DNA of 34,180 nt from CAZVFX01 sp964626565. GTDB lineage: Bacteria; Myxococcota_A; UBA9042; CAIXZC01. Under the pieces are notes generated by a model. The model was given only the letters and a program-made list of their open reading frames with translations, was not told the origin of the DNA and ran no database searches. Positions 16,670-24,118 of this stretch are shown here, piece after piece; the stretch's first letter is position 1, and each line of letters opens with the position of its first letter. The stretch covers positions 1 through 34,180 of the forward strand of contig CAZVFX010000077.1 of assembly GCA_964626565.1 (NCBI GenBank). The letters are read 5' to 3'. A program made the position numbers and the translations under genes.

Positions 16670-18085
16670 ATGAGACTTGTTGCAATTGCATTTTTTGTTC
16701 TGACCCTGGTTCCCGCCACCGCCTTTGCGTACCAGGAATGTACCTCCGACATCGACTGCGATGAGGGGTGGGAGTGTTTGCCCTTGCCTTGCGGTTGCGC
16801 CTGCCCCGATTGTCCCCCGGGCGAGGATTGTCCTCCCTGCGAATGCGACGATTGCGGGGACCTGGGTGAGTGCATCCCTGCCGGGTTCGGCAAGGAGTGC
16901 GACTCCGACGAAGACTGTCCGGAAGGGTTCGAGTGTTGGGATGCACCGGGGCCTACCTGCGCTTGTCCCGGCTGCGAACCGGGTGAAGATTGCCCACCCT
17001 GCGATTGCCCCGAAGATGATGGCGACTATCCGGGCATGTGCGTGGAGGAAGAGGACCCCTTCGACGACATCGTCGGGAACGAATGCGACACTGATGAAGA
17101 TTGTCCGGCCGACTTTGTGTGCGAGGAGATTGAATACGGATGCGGGACTGTGCCCGATTGTCCTCCCTGCGTTTGTGGGGGCGGTTGCGACCCGGACGAC
17201 GAAGATTGCGCGGACGAGCCGGAGTGCGAATGCCCGGTGTGCCCGGAGCCTGAACCGTGCGACGAAGAGCTGGTGGGCATGTGCGTGTTTTCACCACCCG
17301 AGTGCGAAGTTGACGCCGACTGCGGCGAAGGCTACGAATGTGTGGAGATCGAGGAATGCTGGGGCAGCGGCTCGGGCGGCGACTGCTTGTGCACCGACTG
17401 CGTCTGTGCGGAATGCCCTGACGGTGAGGACTGCCCCCCTTGCGACTGTCCGGAAGAGCCCATTTGCGAATGCGATGAGGAAGAAGAGTGGGAGGAGGGT
17501 TGCGAGACAGTAATGGCCATCTGCCTTCCGCAGCAGATCGAGTGCGAAACCGACGACGACTGCCCCGTGGATTTTGTGTGCAACGAGTTTACTGATTACG
17601 GCGATTGCGAGTGCGTATGCGCGTGCCCGCCTTGCCCGGAAGGAGAAGAGTGCCCGGCTTGCGAATGCGACGACTGCGAGTGCGACGAAGAAACCACCGA
17701 GTCTTTCTGCCTCCCCGAAGGGTGGGACGAATCGATGTTCGGTGGTGACGGCGGAGGCTCCACCGCCATCGGCGAGGATGACCCCAACCCCCAGGACCCT
17801 GTCAACAGGGAAGAAGACAAGGAAGGCGAAGAGGGAACCGGCGACGACGTTGACCTGGACGGCGAGGGCCCCGAAGACGGTCCCGACGGCGACGGCCCCG
17901 CAGATGAGAACGACGACGACGGCGAGGGTGAAGGTGAAGGCGGGGCCGGCGAGGTAGGCTCCGACGACGGCGGTTCAGCCGGCTGCTCCGCAGGTGGTGC
18001 ACCCGCGGCCGGCTTCCCGTTGCTTCTTGTCGCCTTTGCTGTGCTTGCCTTGCTCCCGGCCAGACGCAGGCGGAACACCCTCTAG
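16670..18085 (+). CDS. Acidic Cys-rich exported protein with MYXO-CTERM sorting signal
   Basis: A 471-residue protein. GAGGAG at 16659-16664 is five bases before the ATG at 16670; the longer open frame upstream overlaps the previous gene and is not credible. The signal peptide ends ATAFA-YQEC. Residues ~25-350 carry repeated DxDCxxGxEC units separated by Cys-Pro-Glu/Asp stretches (PPGEDCPPCECDDC, EPGEDCPPCDCPEDD, PDGEDCPPCDCPEEP). A disordered, strongly acidic Glu/Asp/Gly tail (~375-435) follows. The end is Gly-Cys439-Ser-Ala-Gly-Gly, a hydrophobic stretch and ARRRR, a textbook MYXO-CTERM signal expected to be processed by a myxosortase and surface-anchored. The clustered Cys and acidic residues could bind metals, but no defined site can be named. 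Confidence 0.86.
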   Translation: MRLVAIAFFVLTLVPATAFAYQECTSDIDCDEGWECLPLPCGCACPDCPPGEDCPPCECDDCGDLGECIPAGFGKECDSDEDCPEGFECWDAPGPTCACPGCEPGEDCPPCDCPEDDGDYPGMCVEEEDPFDDIVGNECDTDEDCPADFVCEEIEYGCGTVPDCPPCVCGGGCDPDDEDCADEPECECPVCPEPEPCDEELVGMCVFSPPECEVDADCGEGYECVEIEECWGSGSGGDCLCTDCVCAECPDGEDCPPCDCPEEPICECDEEEEWEEGCETVMAICLPQQIECETDDDCPVDFVCNEFTDYGDCECVCACPPCPEGEECPACECDDCECDEETTESFCLPEGWDESMFGGDGGGSTAIGEDDPNPQDPVNREEDKEGEEGTGDDVDLDGEGPEDGPDGDGPADENDDDGEGEGEGGAGEVGSDDGGSAGCSAGGAPAAGFPLLLVAFAVLALLPARRRRNTL

Positions 18086-18115
18086 TCCCAACGCTCCTGC
18101 TCCCTCAGCCGGACC

Positions 18116-19837
18116 TTATTTCACTTCGAGAACAAATTCCTGAATCGCGAATTTACCCTGGGCGTCTTCAACCTTGACTGCAACCTCCCACATTCCCATC
18201 TGTGCACAGGTGATGTACCACTGTATCAGCCCTGTATCCGCGTCGATGAACATGCCGTCGGGATGCTCAAGCAGCGACCACGCCAGGTCGTCCCCGGCGA
18301 TGTCTATCGCCTCCGCCTGGTAGGTGTAGAGCACCGGCGGTTCCCCCGGCAGAACTACGCCCGAAATGGCCAGGCCGAAGGGACCAAACAGGTCCGGATC
18401 GTTGACGGTGATGTACTCCGCTCCGTCCGGGGTGAAGCGGAAAATGTCGGCTGATGCCGTGCCGCTTCCGTTTTCGTAGTCCGAGGTATAGATTCGACCC
18501 GAGTTGTCCACCGTCAGAGGCACCGGATACTTGTCGTTGGGAGCGTCGAACATGCCCAGCTTCTGCCCGCTTTCATAGTCATACCTGACGATGTCTCCCG
18601 CCGCGGCAAGTACCTCGCCGTTGGGCGCAATCTGCAGCCCCTCGAACTTCTTTGGGTTGTCCTGCCCATTGAGCGCCTTCACCCAGGAGAACTCGGTGAA
18701 GTCCCAGTTGAATTCGAAGACGTGGATACTGTCGTCCGTCTGGCTGGCCACAAACAGCCGATTGTAGAAATCAAAAGTGATGCCCGTCAGTTGGCCCGCT
18801 CCGGGCGGCATGTCGATGGTCATTTCGAAGGAGTAGTCCTCGGCCGAATACTTGTTGAGCTTGTCGGAACCGCCCGTCGACGTGGTAGTGTACATGTTCC
18901 CCAAACTGTCGAAGATGACGTTTTCGGTGGCCTCCGCGTCCATCTTTGGATAGATGGCGTATTCAACACCGTAGCTGCTGAACTCCACGAAGGTCGAGTA
19001 TGCGGCGACGACGAGGTTTCTTCTCCCGTTAAAGGCCATGCCGTTGGGCCCATAGGCAAAACTCGGTGAGTCCACCTCGCTGAACAGCGGATGAGTAAAC
19101 GACTGGAGGTATTCTAGGGTCTCCATGCTGTAGACCCGCACCTCGTCAGTTCTCGACGAAGAGATGAAAGCCTCATCCAGATTGAACTCACTTCCAAGTT
19201 CTTCGGACAACGAAATTGAAGTACCCGCCTCGGAGATGATCATGGGCGCGCCGCAGTCGTAGTCGCTCATCCCCTCGTCTACGCTGCCGTCGCAGTTGTT
19301 GTCCTTGCCGTCACACAACTCGGTCGCCCCAACATGCACGTCCGGATCCAGGGGGGCACAGTCGGAGCCGTCCAGTTGGCCATCGTTGTCGTCATCCTGG
19401 TCCATACAGTCCTTCTGACCGTCGCCGTCTGAATCCAGGAAGCCTTCGTCTACCGCATCGTCACAATCGTCGTCGATGCCGTTGCAGGTCTCTCCGGAAG
19501 GGTCTGGCACACACTCCCCCACCTCCTCCGCCTGCACGGCGTCTTGGCCCGGCGTGTCGGGTGCAACAATATCCTCACCGACAGTTTCCTCCCCAAGATC
19601 CGGAGGGTAAAAGTCAGCCGGCTGGCCATCCTCTTGGACGGCAAGCTCGGTGACTGAATCCTCCGGGCCCTGTCCGGACACCTCCGCATCGTTGGCACCG
19701 CGTCCCGGGGCATCATCGCCGGGCAGGCGCACCGACGTTTCCAACCCGGGAGCAGGGGTGTTTGCGCTGGAACATGCGGAAAACGCAAGCAAGAGAAGCG
19801 CCATGCCCAAGGTCACCGAGATCCTCTCGTACGTCAT
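18116..19837 (-). CDS. Lipoprotein with MopE-type motifs, beta-propeller-like and Ig-like domains
   Basis: A 573-residue lipoprotein (FSAC, Cys22). Residues ~112-198 hold two putative metal-binding MopE-type motifs (CNGIDDDCDDAVDEG and CDGKDNNCDGSVDEG) around a calcium-type DSDGDGQKDCMDQDDDNDG stretch. Residues ~200-480 read as repeated beta-propeller blades of NHL/SMP-30 type: FAYGPNGMAFNGRRNLVVA, VIFDSLGNMYTTTS, ITFDFYNRLFVASQTDDSI, LQIAPNGEVLAAAGDIVRYD and LTVDNSGRIYTSDYENG. The last ~85 residues resemble a putative Ig / cadherin-like domain (YTYQAEAIDIAGDDLAWSLLE...MFIDADTGLIQW), in the style of He_PIG. It starts 36 bp after the stop of the large minus-strand lipoprotein gene, so they are likely co-transcribed. 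The ligand is unknown. The Shine-Dalgarno is weak (GGGGG nine bases before the ATG). Confidence 0.82.
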   Translation of the reverse strand: MTYERISVTLGMALLLLAFSACSSANTPAPGLETSVRLPGDDAPGRGANDAEVSGQGPEDSVTELAVQEDGQPADFYPPDLGEETVGEDIVAPDTPGQDAVQAEEVGECVPDPSGETCNGIDDDCDDAVDEGFLDSDGDGQKDCMDQDDDNDGQLDGSDCAPLDPDVHVGATELCDGKDNNCDGSVDEGMSDYDCGAPMIISEAGTSISLSEELGSEFNLDEAFISSSRTDEVRVYSMETLEYLQSFTHPLFSEVDSPSFAYGPNGMAFNGRRNLVVAAYSTFVEFSSYGVEYAIYPKMDAEATENVIFDSLGNMYTTTSTGGSDKLNKYSAEDYSFEMTIDMPPGAGQLTGITFDFYNRLFVASQTDDSIHVFEFNWDFTEFSWVKALNGQDNPKKFEGLQIAPNGEVLAAAGDIVRYDYESGQKLGMFDAPNDKYPVPLTVDNSGRIYTSDYENGSGTASADIFRFTPDGAEYITVNDPDLFGPFGLAISGVVLPGEPPVLYTYQAEAIDIAGDDLAWSLLEHPDGMFIDADTGLIQWYITCAQMGMWEVAVKVEDAQGKFAIQEFVLEVK

Positions 19838-19873
19838 CTGGTCTTGCCCCCGTGTAAAACTCGATCCCCTGCG

Positions 19874-22800
19874 TCAGCCGTCGTCCGGAACCAGCGGGTC
19901 CGGGTCCACAGGATCGCACAGCAGGTCCCCATCGTCATCGAAATCGCAGACGTCGCCCATGCCGTCGCCATCAGTGTCCAGTTGATCGACGTTGGTCATG
20001 AACGGACACGAGTCGTCCCAACCTTCCACGCCGTCGCCGTCCGGGTCCAGTTCCATAACTGTAAGCAGCACCACATCCGTGTCCGCGTTGCCCACCGCGT
20101 CCGCGGCGTAAACTTGCACGGTGTGCAAGCCCACCTGCTGCAGCGGCACCGTCAGTGAGGCCCCCTGCCCCAACTCACCTTCCAGGTCAGAAGTCCACGA
20201 ATAGGTCACCGGGTCAACTCCGTTGACTTGACTGGCTAGGAACTGCACCTCGTCCCCGGGGAATACCTTCTGCATCGGTTGGGGTGTGTCGACCTCAACG
20301 TGGAACCCGACGAGACCCTCGATGCTGGTGGTGATGGCTGGAGTGTTCACGTTGCCGCCGTACCAGGCGAGGCTGTACAGAATCTCGCCGTTGGGCTGGG
20401 GGCCGTAGGCAACACCACCGGTGGACGTGTCGTTCCACAACAACTCGATCTTATTGGGATACTTCATCAGCACGTTGTCTTCATCAAATGGCAGGAACCC
20501 ACCGAAGCTGGAGAAGCAAGGATCATAGCCGATGAGATTCATCACGTGGTTGTACATGTAGTCGCAGAACTGATTGTGGTCGGTGCCGTACACCACCCCG
20601 CCGCCGCGTTCCTTAAGATTAATGTAGTAGTTCTCCATGACGTCGCTTTTTTCATGCGTCAGGCTCCCGGAGATGCGGCCATCGAGAATCACGTTCTTGG
20701 TTTTCATGGTTTTGTGATGGTCTGCGATAGCCTGGGCATCGATTGGGAAATTGTAGGCGCCATGTTGAATGTCGTAGAACCACACCTGGTCGTACTCGCC
20801 AGCCTCCAGAGCCGCCTTCACCGTTCCGTCGGGAGAATTGGTGTAGACATATACTGCGGTGACATCCGCACCGAAGCTTTCCAACTGAGTGACCAGCTCG
20901 TCGCACCAGTTGAGGTAGCTGAGATAGTACATGGCGACCAGAACCTTGTTGCCGCCGACACCCTCGCCGTGGCAGGTGGGGCTGCACCCGTCCCACGGTT
21001 CCAGGTTGCCATCGTCGCAATCCTCCCCCGGGTCGAGCACCTCGTTGCCGCAAACGGAGCACGTGTCGGTCTCCGGGTTGCATCCGTCCGGACAGGGGAG
21101 GTCCCCTTCCAGGTTGTCCACGATGCCGTCACAGTTGTCGTCTTCACCGTTGCACTTCTCTTCCGAGCTGCCGGCACAGCTCGGGTCGCACGGTTTCGGG
21201 TCGCTGTTGTCCCCCGCCATGTCGCAGTCACAGTCAGCCCACTCCATGGGATCAACGGGGAATACATCCTCCACATCAGGCACATCGTCGCCATCATCGT
21301 CCGGGTCCACGCAGTCCGCCACACCGTCGTCGTCGCTGTCGGCAAAACCTTCGTCGACCTTGTTGTTGCAGTCATTATCCAGACCATCGCACTGCTCAGG
21401 CGCCAGCCCTTCCAACGGATTACACACCTGCCATTCGCCCAGGGAGCAAAGGTCCACCGTGTGCAGGCATTCGCCCACGCCGCAAGTCTCGGAGCCGAAT
21501 CCCTCGTCGACTTTGCCGTTGCAGTCGTTGTCCAAACCGTCGCACTCCTCCAACCCCTGCCCTGCCAGCGGATCGCACCACTGGAAAGCCCCATTCTCAC
21601 AGAAGGGAACGGTGTGGTTGCAGACCCCGATGCCGCAGGTGATTTCGCCCAAGTCGTCATCCACCGCACCGTTGCAGTCATCATCCAAAGAGTTGCACGC
21701 TTCCACCGCGTCGTGATTGACGGCCGGGTCATGGGGACCGCAGTCGCTCACGTCCGGGTCGCCATCGTTGTCATCGTCAGGATCCTGGCAATCGGGAATG
21801 CCGTCCATATCGAAGTCGGGGTAGCCTTCATCTGTCTTGCCGTTGCAGTTGTCGTCGACCCCGTTGCACACCTCTTCCGCACCGGGGAAGATCGTTGGGT
21901 CGGCCGGCTCGCAGTCGGTCTCGTTGGGCTCTCCGTCGCCGTCAAGGTCAACGTCCACACAGTCCTTTTCGCCGTCCTCATCAATGTCGTCAAAACCCTC
22001 GTCAACCTCGCCGTTGCAATTGTCGTCAAAGCCGTTGCATAGCTCCGTCGCACCCGGATACACCGCCTGATTGAAAGGCTCGCAATCCACATCATCCGGT
22101 GACAGGTCATTGTCGTCATCCAGGTCGCACGCGTCGCCCTGTGCGTCCAAGTCGTAGTTCTCCTGCTCAGAGTTGGGTACGGAGACGCAGTTGTCCTGCA
22201 GGTCCGGCACACCGTCTCCGTCAATATCCACCTCCAGGCAATCGGTTATTCCGTCTTCGTCGGTGTCCGGAAAACCTTCGTCTACGCCGCCGTCACAGTC
22301 GTTATCCACCCCATCGCATGACTCGGGTGCAGGCTCCTCGGCTCCGCACGAGAGCGTACCGCCTACACAAGTGTATTGACCGGAGCATTCACCGTGGTCA
22401 TTGGTCTTTTCGCAGGGAGGCAGATCCAGCTCTTCATCCACCGCACCATCGCAGTCGTCATCCACGTTGTTGCAAAGCTCTTCCAAGGGCGAGTCTGCAT
22501 CGCACGGCACGAGTCCGTCTGCGGCGCACCACCGCTGCCCTTCACAGGCACCCCACTCGTTTTCATTGACGCAGTCAGTGAGTGCGCCTTCGTCAACAAA
22601 GTGCTGTGTGCATTCGCAGGCCAGATCTTCGGCGACGCAGCCGCTGAACAGCGCGCCCGACACATCCTTCTCCTCCAAACACGAGTACCCCTCGGGGCAG
22701 CCGGCGTCACTTGTGCAGGGAACAGCGCAGAAACTCCCCTGGGGACCGTAGGTCACGCACTTGGCCGAGACATCGGCTCCACCGGCCAGGCACTCGGAGC

Positions 22801-23254
22801 TCAACTTGCACGGTTTGCAAAGCGAAACGAACTGGGGCACGCAGATGTTAATCTGGTCAGGCAGGCTCGCAACAGACAGTACGCAGATCCAATCGAAAGG
22901 GCACTCCTCCTCACAAATCGACGTACACTGATAACCGTTGGGCGTGGGAATACAGAAACCTGACAGGCAGTCGGAGTCCGTCTGGCAGTCAGCGCCCGCC
23001 TCCCCCGGACCCGGCCCCAACAATTCCACCGTGCTCGCATCCCCGGAATCGGTGGTTTCTGGTTGTGGGGCGATCTCCGGCAAAACGAACAGATCCGGTT
23101 CGTCCGCGGTGGTGGCTTCCGGCACTGTGCCGTCCGCTGCCGTTCCAGTCTCATCGTCGGCCACGTCGATTACAATGGACCCGCTCTCCCCTGCTCCCCC
23201 GCACGCGCCCACAAAGAGCGCCACCGCACATATCAACCACCTTAGTGCCGTCAT
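19874..23254 (-). CDS. Large lipoprotein with eight MopE-type motifs, GATase-like domain, PKD-like and TSP3 repeats
   Basis: About 1126 residues from the ATG at 23254, which has GGAGG nine bases upstream; an ATG at 23260 is only three bases from the Shine-Dalgarno. The lipobox is VGAC (Cys18). The N-terminal Cys module (~75-225: DSDCLSGFC, CEEECPFDWIC, LCKPCKLSSEC, GSFCAVPC) is shared with the two giant lipoproteins at 24119 and 28048. Eight MopE-type motifs (C-[N/D]-x2-D-[D/N]-x-C-[D/N]-x2-[V/T]-D) follow, with TSP3-like calcium stretches between them. A Myxococcus disulfide repeat (VCGNEVLDPGEDCDDGN) comes next, then a ~220-residue globular domain (~765-985; KVLVAMYYLSY, VWFYDIQHGAYNF, KNVILDGRISGS, GGGVVYGTDHN) with GATase/flavodoxin-like alternation. 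A PKD/Ig-like segment (QFLASQVNGVDPVTYSWTS) and a final TSP3 repeat end it. The function is unknown. Confidence 0.85.
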   Translation of the reverse strand: MTALRWLICAVALFVGACGGAGESGSIVIDVADDETGTAADGTVPEATTADEPDLFVLPEIAPQPETTDSGDASTVELLGPGPGEAGADCQTDSDCLSGFCIPTPNGYQCTSICEEECPFDWICVLSVASLPDQINICVPQFVSLCKPCKLSSECLAGGADVSAKCVTYGPQGSFCAVPCTSDAGCPEGYSCLEEKDVSGALFSGCVAEDLACECTQHFVDEGALTDCVNENEWGACEGQRWCAADGLVPCDADSPLEELCNNVDDDCDGAVDEELDLPPCEKTNDHGECSGQYTCVGGTLSCGAEEPAPESCDGVDNDCDGGVDEGFPDTDEDGITDCLEVDIDGDGVPDLQDNCVSVPNSEQENYDLDAQGDACDLDDDNDLSPDDVDCEPFNQAVYPGATELCNGFDDNCNGEVDEGFDDIDEDGEKDCVDVDLDGDGEPNETDCEPADPTIFPGAEEVCNGVDDNCNGKTDEGYPDFDMDGIPDCQDPDDDNDGDPDVSDCGPHDPAVNHDAVEACNSLDDDCNGAVDDDLGEITCGIGVCNHTVPFCENGAFQWCDPLAGQGLEECDGLDNDCNGKVDEGFGSETCGVGECLHTVDLCSLGEWQVCNPLEGLAPEQCDGLDNDCNNKVDEGFADSDDDGVADCVDPDDDGDDVPDVEDVFPVDPMEWADCDCDMAGDNSDPKPCDPSCAGSSEEKCNGEDDNCDGIVDNLEGDLPCPDGCNPETDTCSVCGNEVLDPGEDCDDGNLEPWDGCSPTCHGEGVGGNKVLVAMYYLSYLNWCDELVTQLESFGADVTAVYVYTNSPDGTVKAALEAGEYDQVWFYDIQHGAYNFPIDAQAIADHHKTMKTKNVILDGRISGSLTHEKSDVMENYYINLKERGGGVVYGTDHNQFCDYMYNHVMNLIGYDPCFSSFGGFLPFDEDNVLMKYPNKIELLWNDTSTGGVAYGPQPNGEILYSLAWYGGNVNTPAITTSIEGLVGFHVEVDTPQPMQKVFPGDEVQFLASQVNGVDPVTYSWTSDLEGELGQGASLTVPLQQVGLHTVQVYAADAVGNADTDVVLLTVMELDPDGDGVEGWDDSCPFMTNVDQLDTDGDGMGDVCDFDDDGDLLCDPVDPDPLVPDDG

Positions 23255-23288
23255 TTTCATCAGCCTCCCGAGTCGTCCCGACGGGTCC

Positions 23289-23318
23289 ATGCTATCCCGC
23301 CGCCTACCCCGGCGTCAA
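23289..23318 (-). promoter_or_regulatory. Predicted sigma-70 promoter of the minus-strand lipoprotein pair
   Basis: Read on the minus strand: TTGACG (23318-23313), an 18-bp spacer and TAGCAT (23294-23289). Transcription would begin near 23282, just upstream of the chosen start at 23254, and downstream of the first possible ATG at 23290. This supports the shorter protein. Prediction only. Confidence 0.5.
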
Positions 23319-23410
23319 GCAAGGGGGTGCGGGAGTAAGATCGCAGACAGTCGGCCGGCTTGCAGGCTGCGTTGTTCAGGATGCTGGCATCTTGGTGGTG
23401 AATTGCCGAG

Positions 23411-23962
23411 TCAGGCCTGTTCTCGGGCAGGCTCCACCAGTGGTTGCCGACCATCAACAAGTGCGGCTGCGACCACCGACAAGGCGCGCCAAGCCGCCGC
23501 AGTGTCCCGCCGCCATGTTGGGGTCAGTGCGTGCTCGTCGTCCGCCTCGAAGAACATCTCCACTGCGATGCTGTCCGCAACGAACGTGGAATCCTCCGAG
23601 ACGGTCTTCTCGTCACCGGGCATTTGGTCCTCGGCACACCCGGCGATGGGTGCAACGGATGCCGGGGATTCGATCATTCTGGCGAGCAATCTCGCGGCAT
23701 TCCTGGCCGCAATGCTATGCAACATGCGAGCGTCAAGGCTGGGCAGCATTTTCACGGCATATACTCCCAAGGGCAGGGGCGCCCCTATCCGGCCTTCGAA
23801 ACTCAGCACGGGGCCGCTGGGCACTTCGCACTCGATGCGCACCGTTTCCCCTGAAACGAGCTCGAAAGGACACGCCAGAAGCAGGCACTTGTGGCGCAGC
23901 CAGCTAAGGTAAGCCCTGCCCAATTCGAATCGGTCCGACAAGTTAATCAGTACGCACTTCAC
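23411..23962 (-). CDS. Small protein with degenerate PilZ-like domain
   Basis: A 183-residue protein, apparently cytoplasmic (no signal peptide). The start is a GTG at 23962, with a purine-rich GGGAGGGGG stretch ending about ten bases upstream. Residues ~10-72 follow the layout of the short PilZ domains common in deltaproteobacteria: DRFELGRAYLSWLRHKCLLL, then a turn, FELVSGETVRIECEVPSGPV, then LSFEGRIG...GVYAVKML. The c-di-GMP-binding RxxxR and [D/N]xSxxG motifs are not present, so nucleotide binding is doubtful. The C-terminal half is Ala-rich and helical with no recognised domain. It is the only apparently non-exported protein between 11923 and 31845. It is transcribed divergently from the giant lipoprotein at 24119, in the same direction as the minus-strand lipoprotein pair. 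The PilZ call is tentative. Confidence 0.6.
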   Translation of the reverse strand: MKCVLINLSDRFELGRAYLSWLRHKCLLLACPFELVSGETVRIECEVPSGPVLSFEGRIGAPLPLGVYAVKMLPSLDARMLHSIAARNAARLLARMIESPASVAPIAGCAEDQMPGDEKTVSEDSTFVADSIAVEMFFEADDEHALTPTWRRDTAAAWRALSVVAAALVDGRQPLVEPAREQA

Positions 23963-24038
23963 AGCGCTTTTTCCCCCTCCCTAAACAGTATGCCTATCGA
24001 GGGTCCTTTTTGACACCCCCCCAACTGCAGAAAAGCTC

Positions 24039-24069
24039 TTGGCGTTTTGACATCAAAGTCTGTTATTAT
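24039..24069 (+). promoter_or_regulatory. Predicted promoter of the first giant lipoprotein gene
   Basis: TTGGCG at 24039-24044, a 19-bp spacer, and an extended -10, TG-T-TATTAT, at 24061-24069, about 50 bp before the ATG at 24119. The TTGACA at 24047-24052 looks attractive but has no -10 at a workable distance. Prediction only. Confidence 0.45.
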
Positions 24070-24118
24070 GGGAATCACTCCCCTTTTAGGTGAGCCAGTC
24101 TGCGAACGAGGTGCCCGT

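Noticed and set aside
20279..22042. A 587-codon open frame on the plus strand
   Set aside because: It is antisense to the MopE-repeat region; Asp/Cys-rich codons leave the opposite frame free of stops. Its Val/His-rich translation has no domain character.
24047..24118. Upstream extension of the first giant lipoprotein to 24047
   Set aside because: The ATG at 24119 has a good GAGGTG site and an immediate lipoprotein signal; the extension overlaps the predicted promoter.
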